Assembly (NCBI GenBank): GCA_025456495.1
Contig: JALOKO010000096.1
Span: 1 to 12,904 of the forward strand
Reading direction: 5' to 3'
DNA length: 12,904 bases
Source: Bryobacterales bacterium
Lineage (GTDB): Bacteria > Acidobacteriota > Terriglobia > Bryobacterales > Bryobacteraceae
Below are positions 6,821-12,904 of this stretch, piece by piece (within the stretch, counting starts at the first letter, position 1; each line of letters begins with the position of its first letter). The position numbers were made by a program, and so were the translations under genes. Below the pieces are notes generated by a model. That model was not told the origin of the DNA and made no database searches. It saw nothing but the letters and a program-made list of their open reading frames with translations.

Positions 6821-7776
6821 TGATCCACCGCCACAGGATGCCGGTTGCGCAAGCAGAAGTCCGTATCGGAGCAAACAAACATCCGGCGTCCTTCGTTGTC
6901 GAGGATGATCTCGTCAAGGTAACTGTTGGCGCTGCCGCAGAGGGCGCAGGAATGCGACCACTGCTGCACATGGAAGGGGTAGTCGTCGAAGTCCAGGCTG
7001 CGCACGTCGGTGTATGGCGGGATGGCATAGATTCGCTTTTCCCGGCCGGCCCCGAACAGTTGGAGCGCGGGGCTTTGGTGCATCTTCGGGTTATCGAACT
7101 TGGGGACCGGTGATGGCGCCGCGAGGTAGCGTCCGGCGACCATCACCGGATAGTCGTAGGTGGTGGCAATGCGTCCGTGGCGGGTGATGTCTTCATACAG
7201 CTTCACGTACATCACGCCGTAGTCGCCCATTGCGTGCAGGCGTCGGCTTTCGGTCTCCCTGGGCGCCAGCCAGCGCAGCGGCTCAGGAATGGGCACTTGA
7301 TACACCATGATCTGACCTGCTCGCAGAGGGGTTTCGGGAATCCGATGGCGGGTTTGGATCAGCGTTGCCGCAGCCGTGGATTCAGTGGTGGCCACGCCCG
7401 CCACCTTCACAAAGAAGTTGCGGATGCTCACCGCGTTGGTGGTGTCATCGGAACCTTGGTCAATCACCTTCAACACATCCGCCGGGCCGATAACGGACGC
7501 CGTCACCTGAATCCCGCCGGTCCCCCATCCGAACGGCATCGGCATCTCGCGGCTGGCGAACGGAGTTTGATAGCCGGGTATGGCCACTGCCTTCAGCAGT
7601 GCGCGACGGATCATCCGCTTGGTTTGCTCATTGAGATAGGCGAAATTGTAGCCGCCCACAGCGTAGCCGCCCGCAGTGTTGCCGCCCGCAGTGTTGCTGC
7701 CCACAACGGAGCCATCGCGGATGGGACCATCCGATGAATGGGACGCGGCGCTGGCGGGTGGATGGGCGGGATTCAT
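6817..7776 (-). CDS. phnJ: Carbon-phosphorus lyase catalytic subunit PhnJ (radical SAM)
   Basis: PhnJ is the radical-SAM enzyme that splits the C-P bond of ribose 1-alkylphosphonate 5-phosphate, giving an alkane and a cyclic ribose phosphate. The 319-residue protein has the Cx2Cx21Cx5C pattern at C277, C280, C302 and C308, the spacing of E. coli PhnJ, where these residues bind the iron-sulfur cluster and supply the active thiol. The glycyl-radical glycine is present as G68 in AVAIPGYQTPF (E. coli G32). RHRIPETPL, PSPVPKFDNPKM and LQLFGAGREKRIYA match the family. An N-terminal extension of about 36 residues over E. coli holds a short tandem repeat. The ATG at 7776 is supported by the ATGA overlap with phnI, and I see no better ATG closer to the conserved YNFAYLNEQTKRMIRRA. 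Confidence 0.97.
   Translation of the reverse strand: MNPAHPPASAASHSSDGPIRDGSVVGSNTAGGNTAGGYAVGGYNFAYLNEQTKRMIRRALLKAVAIPGYQTPFASREMPMPFGWGTGGIQVTASVIGPADVLKVIDQGSDDTTNAVSIRNFFVKVAGVATTESTAAATLIQTRHRIPETPLRAGQIMVYQVPIPEPLRWLAPRETESRRLHAMGDYGVMYVKLYEDITRHGRIATTYDYPVMVAGRYLAAPSPVPKFDNPKMHQSPALQLFGAGREKRIYAIPPYTDVRSLDFDDYPFHVQQWSHSCALCGSANSYLDEIILDNEGRRMFVCSDTDFCLRNRHPVAVDQ
7651..7710 (-). repeat. 15-bp tandem repeat in the 5' end of phnJ
   Basis: There are three clear 15-bp units, at 7651-7665, 7666-7680 and 7681-7695, the last two identical, plus a degenerate fourth at 7696-7710. On the minus strand the clear units encode NTAGG-NTAGG-YAVGG just before the first conserved PhnJ residues. The unit length keeps the frame, so copy number could vary without inactivating phnJ. 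The repeat looks like a flexible glycine-rich leader. Confidence 0.85.
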
Positions 7777-8945
7777 TCGGCAGCCTCCCCGGATGCGATG
7801 GTGCCGTCGGCGCTATGTTGGGCACGCATCTTGCGGATCTGTTCCAGCTCCGCCTGGAAGTCGACATGATGGGGCAATTTCAGGTGTTCGACAAAGCCGG
7901 TGGCCTGGACGTTGTCAGAGTGCATCAACACGAACTCTTCATCGCGCGCCGGGGCGGTGACCTCCTCACCTAATTCGCGGCCGCGCAAGGCTCGGTCGAC
8001 CAAAGCCATGCTCATTGCCTTGCGTTCGTTGTGGCCGAACACCAGGCCATAGCCGCGGGTGAAGCAAGGCAGCTCAGTGGTTGAGCCCTTGAACTGGTTC
8101 ACCATCTGGCATTCGGTGAAAGGGAGTCGGCCAATGGGGATGGGAAAGCCAAGTTCCGGCGGGGTGATCTCAACCATCAGATCGCCAATGCGGATCTCAC
8201 CCACAAAGGGATGGGTGGAACCGAAACCACGTTGCGTGGAATAGCCCAAACTCAACAGGAAGCCTTCATCGGCACGGGCCAAATTCTGCAGGCGAAGGTC
8301 GCGAGCGGCTGGGAACTTCAGCGCCTCGCAGGTGAGGTCCCCTACAGGAAGCGCCCCGTCAGGTTGGAACTCCTGTTCGATCAGACCGTCGCGATTCAGC
8401 ATCGCAACTACCGTTGGCATCGCCTGAGACCCGCTCGCGATCTGGCCATCCTCGGGCGGAACGGGGACATCCGCTTCGGCGGGCGATGCTTCGGGTTGCC
8501 GGCTTTCCTGACTCGGGCCGTCGGAGAGATCCTGGGCGGAGGCCAACAGCGAGAAGTCCAATAGCCGGTGCGAGTAGTCGAAGGTGGCCCCCAACACCTG
8601 GCCTCCGGGCAGGTCCTTATAGGTGGCGGAGATGCGGCGCTGCACGAGCATGGAATGCGTGGACACCGGCACGGAGCATGCGATGCGAGGCAACGTGGCG
8701 CGGTAGGCGCGCAGAAGGAATGCGGCTTCGATGAGGTCACCTTGTGCCTGCTTGATGGCAAGCGCTGCCAGTTCGGGATCGCACAGTGAGCCTTCCGCCA
8801 TCACCCGGTCAACGGCCGCACGCAGTTGTTCGCGAATCTGGGCCACGCTGAGTTCCGGGACATCGGGGTCACCGCGCCGCTTCCGTTCCAGCAGGCGATG
8901 GGCATGGGCGATGGCCTTCTCTCCACCCTTCGCAGCAACGTACAT
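7773..8945 (-). CDS. phnI: C-P lyase core subunit PhnI (nucleosidase)
   Basis: PhnI starts the pathway by exchanging the adenine of ATP for a phosphonate, with PhnG and PhnH, to give ribose 1-phosphonate 5-triphosphate; it forms the heart of the core complex. The 390-residue product begins MYVAAKGGEKAIAHAHRLLE and contains LPGGQVLGATFDYSHRLLDF, EGFLLSLGYSTQRGFGSTHP, FTRGYGLVFGHNERKAM and GFVEHLKLPHHVDFQAELE, each matching E. coli PhnI closely. It is longer than E. coli PhnI (354), in part because of an acidic/proline-rich linker at about residues 140-175 and a longer C-terminal tail. The ATG at 8945 shares one base with the phnH stop (TAATG); the frame stays open upstream to 9191, but that part is antisense-phase noise inside phnH. 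Confidence 0.97.
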   Translation of the reverse strand: MYVAAKGGEKAIAHAHRLLERKRRGDPDVPELSVAQIREQLRAAVDRVMAEGSLCDPELAALAIKQAQGDLIEAAFLLRAYRATLPRIACSVPVSTHSMLVQRRISATYKDLPGGQVLGATFDYSHRLLDFSLLASAQDLSDGPSQESRQPEASPAEADVPVPPEDGQIASGSQAMPTVVAMLNRDGLIEQEFQPDGALPVGDLTCEALKFPAARDLRLQNLARADEGFLLSLGYSTQRGFGSTHPFVGEIRIGDLMVEITPPELGFPIPIGRLPFTECQMVNQFKGSTTELPCFTRGYGLVFGHNERKAMSMALVDRALRGRELGEEVTAPARDEEFVLMHSDNVQATGFVEHLKLPHHVDFQAELEQIRKMRAQHSADGTIASGEAAE

Positions 8946-9592
8946 TAGTCCAGCCACTCCACGGCAGTTGAGCGTGGTAGCGCGGCCACGGCGTCCGGTG
9001 AAACGAAAATGAGATCCACACCCAGCGGGTATTGCCCGTGGTTGACGGCAACCTGCTGCCAGAAGTCTTTGGAGGCTCCTTGCGCATGGAAGGCGCGGCC
9101 TCCCTGCACTTCCTGAGTAGCCGGAATGCCAGGCCCCCGCAAGACGACGCGGCCACTGCCCCCAGAGGGCGTTGACAGGTGTCGACAACACAGCAGCAGG
9201 GTGGTGGACTGGTCTGGATAAAGCGCACTGCCTTGGGCAAACTCCCGCAACAGCGGGAACGGGGCATCCAAAGCGACCACGGCGAATGTCGCCTCAGCGG
9301 GGTTGGGCGCAAGGGGAGAACCGGGACCCAGACGCAGGAATCGCAAGGCGTCCTCTGTGGCTAAAGGAGGCGCCATCCACACTGTCGTCTCGTGATCGGC
9401 CAAGGTCAGCAATACTTGCACCACGGAAGCAGATAGGGTGGAAACCCCTGCAGCCACGCATGGAAGAGGCAACACGGCGCCTGGGGATGCCATCGCTTCC
9501 AGCAGAATGCGAAAGGTCGCCTGGGAATCCAAGGGCGGATTAGGCAGCGCGAAGGACATTGACCGGTGGGAACTTGCAGGCGCGAGGTCCAT
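8945..9592 (-). CDS. phnH: C-P lyase core subunit PhnH
   Basis: PhnH is a PLP-transferase-like subunit that has lost cofactor chemistry and takes part in the PhnG2H2I2J2 core needed for the nucleosidyl transfer step. The 215-residue product (E. coli 194) shows the family layout: an early TFRILLEAMASPGAVLPL, LADHETTVWM, LYPDQSTTLLLCC, LRGPGIP and a late FVSPDAVAALPRST. The ATG at 9592 lies 3 bases after the phnG stop; a later methionine (residue 12) would give a protein nearer the E. coli N-terminus. The order phnG-phnH-phnI and tight packing leave little doubt. Confidence 0.94.
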   Translation of the reverse strand: MDLAPASSHRSMSFALPNPPLDSQATFRILLEAMASPGAVLPLPCVAAGVSTLSASVVQVLLTLADHETTVWMAPPLATEDALRFLRLGPGSPLAPNPAEATFAVVALDAPFPLLREFAQGSALYPDQSTTLLLCCRHLSTPSGGSGRVVLRGPGIPATQEVQGGRAFHAQGASKDFWQQVAVNHGQYPLGVDLIFVSPDAVAALPRSTAVEWLD

Positions 9593-9595
9593 CGC

Positions 9596-10093
9596 TTATT
9601 CGCCCCTCACCATGGTGAAAAAATCCACTTTGGTGGAGGCAGCCTCCGCCACTACGGCCTCATCTTGCTTCCTTTGCCGGAGGCGCATGGGGGCAAGCAC
9701 CGGCTGGCAGTCCTGGCCACTGGCGACGAGCTGTTGCAGTCTGGCGTCCAACAGGGCGATCAGGACAGCTTTGCGTATGCTCCTGCCCACCACGCATGCG
9801 TAACCCAGCACCGGGGCGATACCCAGCTCAACCACACAGCGAACAGCAGGCGCCTCACCAACGTGAAAGGTCTGCCCGTCTCCACCCGCGCGGGCTGAAA
9901 CCATAACCAGCACGATCTCGGGAGCCCGCAAGTAACGCCAAGGCTGATCGCCGCCGTAGCGCTCCCACGCTGCCTGGAGTTCCGACTCCGAAGCGAGGCA
10001 AAGGATGGAGAACCACTCCCGGCGTAAGTTCACGTGCTCATGGGGAACGTTTGCGTGGTGTGCGGTGGCATCGGCGCTAAGGTTAGCATCCAT
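9596..10093 (-). CDS. phnG: C-P lyase core subunit PhnG
   Basis: PhnG is a small subunit of the C-P lyase core and works with PhnH and PhnI in coupling phosphonate to ribose triphosphate. The product is 165 residues from the ATG at 10093 (E. coli about 150). Recognisable parts are the opening REWFSILCLASESELQAAW, the central block from FHVGEAPAVRCVVEL to YACVVGRS, AVLIALLDARLQ, and the terminal VDFFTMVRGE. GTG at 10099 and TTG at 10096 are in-frame alternatives; no strong ribosome site separates them. It is the first gene of the minus-strand operon, so the promoter should be in the divergent region to its right. Confidence 0.94.
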   Translation of the reverse strand: MDANLSADATAHHANVPHEHVNLRREWFSILCLASESELQAAWERYGGDQPWRYLRAPEIVLVMVSARAGGDGQTFHVGEAPAVRCVVELGIAPVLGYACVVGRSIRKAVLIALLDARLQQLVASGQDCQPVLAPMRLRQRKQDEAVVAEAASTKVDFFTMVRGE

Positions 10094-10394
10094 CAACACT
10101 GAAGCCTAGCAAGCGGGTTTTACAGAAGGATTACGAATGGCTAAGCCACCAACATGCGTCCCGTAAAGCGATGCGGAACCTGGCGTTACGGCAAAGCCCA
10201 CATCCCATCTGCGTACACAACCACGGTCACAGAAACCCGAATGAACGCCGCCGCCCTACGAGCCCCCAGCTTTGCCGAGCCCTCCTCTGGATCGAGCGGT
10301 ATGCGACGTACAAGCCTGCCTGGTGGGCAAACCGTCACGCAACTTTCCATTCAGATTCACATCACTGCAATAGCAGTTTGTCAGGATCTAGGCC
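10094..10394. other. Divergent intergenic region between phnG and the TonB-receptor remnant
   Basis: About 300 bases without a supported gene separate the C-P lyase operon from the right-hand + strand genes. Promoters for both directions are expected here. I looked for a Pho box (repeated CTGTCAT-like heptamers) and for paired -35/-10 elements on both strands and saw none strong enough to call. A forward open frame of 112 codons at 10154-10492 crosses it, but it resembles nothing and runs into the next gene out of frame. AGGA at about 10382, 9 bases before the ATG at 10395, is a plausible ribosome site. Confidence 0.5.
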
Positions 10395-10919
10395 ATGAGA
10401 ACCTTCCTCGCCATCGCTGTGATCTGGGCGTGTGCGATTGCAAGTCTTGCGGCCCAGCAGACCCGGGCGACGCTTCTGGGCGTCGTCACTGACCAATCTT
10501 CATCCGTCGTTGTCGGCGCGTTGATCACGAGCCGGAATTTGGATACGAATGTGGAAACCAGTGTGTCGACGAACGGCGCCTTGGCATACGAAGCGCCTTT
10601 TCTGGTGCAGGGCTCCTATGAGATCCGGGCGGAGGCTCGCGGCTTTCAGGTACATACCCGGCCCGGGCCAACGTTACGACTTGGCACGCGGGCGAGGATC
10701 GACATCCAGATGAAAGTGGGTGAGGCCACCGCAACGGTGGACGTTGTGGAAGCGGCTCCGGTATTGAATACGATAGACGCCTCGCCAGCCCAGGTGATGG
10801 AAAACAAGATGGTGATGGGGGCGCCTGGTACGAATCCGCTAAACCCTCATGTTGGCCGTGTTGCGACATTCGGAAATACCCCCCGGCTCAGCCAGATCAC
10901 GTTTCGGATGACCTACTAG
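10395..10919 (+). pseudogene. TonB-dependent (Oar-like) receptor reduced to its two ends by an internal in-frame deletion
   Basis: The open frame encodes 174 residues. A signal peptide ends near ASLAAQQ. A carboxypeptidase-regulatory-like domain follows (about 26-110: ATLLGVVTDQSSSVVVGALI, SYEIRAEARGFQ), and then VDVVEAAPVLNTIDASPAQV, the linker that normally leads into the TonB plug. In place of the plug and barrel it jumps at about residues 138-142 to GTNPLNPHVGRVATFGNTPR and the aromatic-ended last strand ITFRMTY. Intact Acidobacteriota receptors of this type are usually around 1000 residues or more, so most of the gene is missing while both ends stay in one frame. It cannot form a channel. 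It may be a pseudogene, an assembly collapse, or a retained secreted domain. It precedes the hydrolase gene by 36 bases, so it was probably the outer-membrane receptor for that enzyme's substrate. Confidence 0.8.
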
Positions 10920-10955
10920 TTGTTCTGGAACCGCAAAGGCAATGGAACTAGCAGA

Positions 10956-12119
10956 ATGAATCGAAGACACTTCCTTTTCGGGGCACTTGCCTCACCGCTG
11001 GCGTCGGCCCGGCAGAGTGCACCGCGGCGCAAGATTCTGATTGTCCTGATTGATGGATTTTCTCCAGACTACTTTCGCCGAAGCGAGATGCCGAATCTGA
11101 GGCGCATCTGCCTGGAGGGTGCGTGGAAATTTGGGCGGGGCGTGATGCCGACACTCACCAATGTGGGCAACGCCTCGCTAAGCACCGGGACGTTCCCTGT
11201 TACGCACGGCATTACGAGCAATTATCAGTTTCACCGGATTACCGGCGAGTATTCAGCAATGGAGTCAGCCCAGTATCTGCTTGCGGAGACGGTATTCCAG
11301 CGGGCTGGCAGGCTGGGCCTGCGAACGGCATTAGTTGCCAGCAAGGACAAGGTGCGCACCCTGTGTAACGCCGGTTCCGACTTCGCCATTTCCGGAGAAG
11401 CGCCACCGCCAGGATGGGTGAAACGGGTGGGACCCAAGCAGGAAATCTACTCACCTTCAGTGGACGTTTGGACCTTCCGCGCCGCCGGAAAGCTTCTGAA
11501 AGAGGAAGGCTGCGATTTGGTGTACGCAACCACCACGGACTACATGATGCACACCTATCCCGCGGGAGCGGAGGAGTCCATGCAGCACCTCCATCAGATA
11601 GACGCGATACTCGGAGAGATCGTGAACGATCATCCCCGGCTGGAGATCTACCTGACTGCAGATCATGGCATGACTGCGATGCACGAGGCCATCGATCCGG
11701 TGCGTGTGTTGGCGCGACACGGCATCGAGTCAAATGCTGTGCCGATCATTCAAGACAAACACATGATCCATCACCGCGGGCTTGGCGGATCTACCTATGT
11801 CTATCTCGCAAGGCCAGACACGCTGGAGACGGCGAAGTCGCTGCTCACCGCCACTACCGGGGTGGAAGAGGTCTACAGCAATCCGGAGGCCGCCAAGAGC
11901 TTCCGTCTGCACCCTGGACGGATCGGTGACCTGTTCGTACTGGGCGCAAAGGGAGTTGCTTTCGGTTCCCTACCCGCGGAACGTGTCGAGGTGGCTGTCC
12001 GCACCCATGGGTCTCGTCATGAGGAGGAAGTGCCTCTGGCGATTTACGGGCGGAAGGCGGACATCTCGCAGTACGAGTTCACGTTGGACCTGGTAAGAAA
12101 GTTGAGTTTGGAATCATGA
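10956..12119 (+). CDS. Tat-exported alkaline-phosphatase-superfamily hydrolase, phosphonoacetate hydrolase (PhnA)-like
   Basis: The 387-residue protein starts with a twin-arginine signal, NRRHFLFGALASPLASA, so export to the periplasm in folded form is likely. The two-metal site of the superfamily is complete: D33 (LIDGFSPDYF), nucleophile T68 (PTLTNVGNASLSTGTFPVTH), D195 and H199 (TTDYMMHT), D236-H237 (TADHGM) and H351. The TN-x-x-N context, HGITSNYQF and the SKDK lysines (K130, K132) resemble phosphonoacetate hydrolase, where paired lysines hold the substrate carboxylate; nucleotide pyrophosphatases differ here. The likely reaction is cleavage of phosphonoacetate to acetate and phosphate, but a related phosphodiester or phosphonate substrate is possible. 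The ATG at 10956 is preferred over a TTG at 10920, which would mask the Tat signal. Its stop overlaps the next start in ATGA. Confidence 0.8.
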   Translation: MNRRHFLFGALASPLASARQSAPRRKILIVLIDGFSPDYFRRSEMPNLRRICLEGAWKFGRGVMPTLTNVGNASLSTGTFPVTHGITSNYQFHRITGEYSAMESAQYLLAETVFQRAGRLGLRTALVASKDKVRTLCNAGSDFAISGEAPPPGWVKRVGPKQEIYSPSVDVWTFRAAGKLLKEEGCDLVYATTTDYMMHTYPAGAEESMQHLHQIDAILGEIVNDHPRLEIYLTADHGMTAMHEAIDPVRVLARHGIESNAVPIIQDKHMIHHRGLGGSTYVYLARPDTLETAKSLLTATTGVEEVYSNPEAAKSFRLHPGRIGDLFVLGAKGVAFGSLPAERVEVAVRTHGSRHEEEVPLAIYGRKADISQYEFTLDLVRKLSLES

Positions 12120-12904
12120 GTAGGCGAATCCTGTTGGTGGTGGCCATCCCCGCGCTAGCGGCAAGTCTGATCCTGTCCCAGGGCCCATCGCCCCATCGGC
12201 CGGGGTCCGCGCAGGTTGGCGCGGTGGCAGATGGCTTCATGCTACCCAGTGGGTGGATGGTGCGGCCAGTGGGCGAGCAGATTCCGCTGGAAACCCTCCC
12301 GCTGGGAGTGCGCATGCTGCCCGGGGGTAAGGAGATGGTGATTCTGCAGTCCGGTTACAACAAGCCGCGACTAAGCCTGCACCGCACGGTAGACGGCGCT
12401 GCACTGCAGCATTTGGAATTGCGGGATTCGTTTCATGGCTTGGTGCTGGATGGCAACACAGTGTATGTGGGAGGCGGAACCACGGGTGAGATATTCGAGT
12501 TTGTCGTGGAAGATGGCAAGCTGGAGCCGAAGGCAACACACTCCCTCAGCGTCAAGGAGGGGGCCTTCATCGGCGACGTGGCCCTATCGCCAGATCGGAG
12601 GCAGATCTACGCCGCCGACATCGTCAGGAACGTAATCTACGTCTACCAGCGAGACGGTTCGGCCCCCGTGAAGGAGCTGCCAACGGTGCGCATGCCTTAC
12701 CGAATTTCCTTCCATCCATCTCGCAAGGAGTTTCTTGTGACCAGTTGGTCTGACGCCGAAGTGGCGCGCCATAGCTTCGCTGGCGAGATGGTGCAACGCA
12801 TCGCTGTCGGGTCGCACCCGACCGACCTGGTCTGGCAAGCCCCCGGGAAGGGCTCCTCAAGGCGCAGAGCGACACAGGGGTTGAAGGTGTTTGTGAGCGC
12901 CGCG
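12116..12904 (+). CDS. YncE-like beta-propeller protein, 5' part (probable bifunctional YncE/phosphoesterase)
   Basis: The gene is open from the ATG at 12116 to the window edge: 263 codons, no stop. It starts inside the hydrolase stop (ATGA), so it is translationally coupled. It begins with a hydrophobic signal segment (residues 4-21). FMLPSGWMVRPVGEQIPLET follows, then beta-propeller blades: LPLGVRMLPGGKEMVI, GNTVYVGGGTTGEIFEF, VALSPDRRQIYAADIVRNVI and YRISFHPSRKEFLVTSW. This layout matches the N-terminal half of YncE-family proteins that carry an alkaline-phosphatase/phosphoesterase domain at the C-terminus, common in Acidobacteriota. The C-terminal domain lies outside the window and is only predicted. 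A periplasmic role in phosphoester breakdown fits its neighbours. Confidence 0.72.
   Translation, partial: MSRRILLVVAIPALAASLILSQGPSPHRPGSAQVGAVADGFMLPSGWMVRPVGEQIPLETLPLGVRMLPGGKEMVILQSGYNKPRLSLHRTVDGAALQHLELRDSFHGLVLDGNTVYVGGGTTGEIFEFVVEDGKLEPKATHSLSVKEGAFIGDVALSPDRRQIYAADIVRNVIYVYQRDGSAPVKELPTVRMPYRISFHPSRKEFLVTSWSDAEVARHSFAGEMVQRIAVGSHPTDLVWQAPGKGSSRRRATQGLKVFVSAA

Noticed and set aside
8945..9191. N-terminal extension of phnI to 9191
   Set aside because: The extra 82 residues lie inside phnH and do not resemble PhnI; the ATG at 8945 begins the conserved MYVAAKGGEK and overlaps the phnH stop by one base.
10094..10394. Pho box or sigma-70 promoter in the divergent region
   Set aside because: No repeated CTGTCAT-like heptamers at the right spacing and no good -35/-10 pair were found by eye on either strand; short ATTCA repeats near 10350 are too weak.
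10154..10492. 112-codon forward frame across the divergent intergenic region
   Set aside because: It runs out of frame into the TonB-receptor remnant, has no ribosome site and no recognisable sequence.
10920..10955. TTG start for the hydrolase at 10920
   Set aside because: It would bury the twin-arginine signal 12 residues inside the protein; the ATG at 10956 gives a standard Tat signal.

Overview
The window is a phosphonate-use island from a GC-rich Gram-negative bacterium. The best guess is an Acidobacteriota member of the Solibacter/Bryobacter type. That placement rests on the right-hand genes: an Oar-like TonB-dependent receptor start with a carboxypeptidase-regulatory domain, and a YncE-type beta-propeller of the kind fused to a phosphoesterase. 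Both are typical of that phylum. The placement is inference from protein style, with no rRNA or marker gene in the window.

Left part (74-4048, + strand): phnC (ATPase), phnD (lipoprotein binding protein), phnE1 (permease), a second permease phnE2 that is broken, and a left-handed beta-helix acetyltransferase of the type found in phn operons. Start and stop codons overlap by 4-16 bases throughout, so this is one transcription unit.

Middle part (4058-10093, - strand): phnG-phnH-phnI-phnJ-phnK-phnL-phnM in the canonical order, with overlapping or nearly touching ends. This encodes the carbon-phosphorus lyase complex (PhnGHIJ with PhnK), PhnL and the triphosphate-cleaving PhnM. PhnJ keeps the radical-SAM cysteine pattern and the glycyl-radical glycine. 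The two operons run tail to tail with only 9 bases between their stop codons. phnN, phnP and a phnF-type regulator are not in the window.

Right part (10395-12904, + strand, divergent from phnG): a TonB receptor reduced to its N-terminal domain and its last strand, a Tat-signal alkaline-phosphatase-superfamily hydrolase that resembles phosphonoacetate hydrolase, and, overlapping it by 4 bases, the open 5' part of a YncE-like beta-propeller gene that runs off the window. Together these look like an outer-membrane/periplasmic phosphonate or phosphoester module placed beside the cytoplasmic C-P lyase.

The most notable points are two internal deletions in transport genes (phnE2 out of frame, the TonB receptor in frame), an apparently exported PhnA-like enzyme next to a C-P lyase operon, short in-frame tandem repeats at the ends of PhnJ and PhnL, and a C9 tract just before the phnC/phnD overlap. 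No RNA gene, insertion sequence or CRISPR array was seen.
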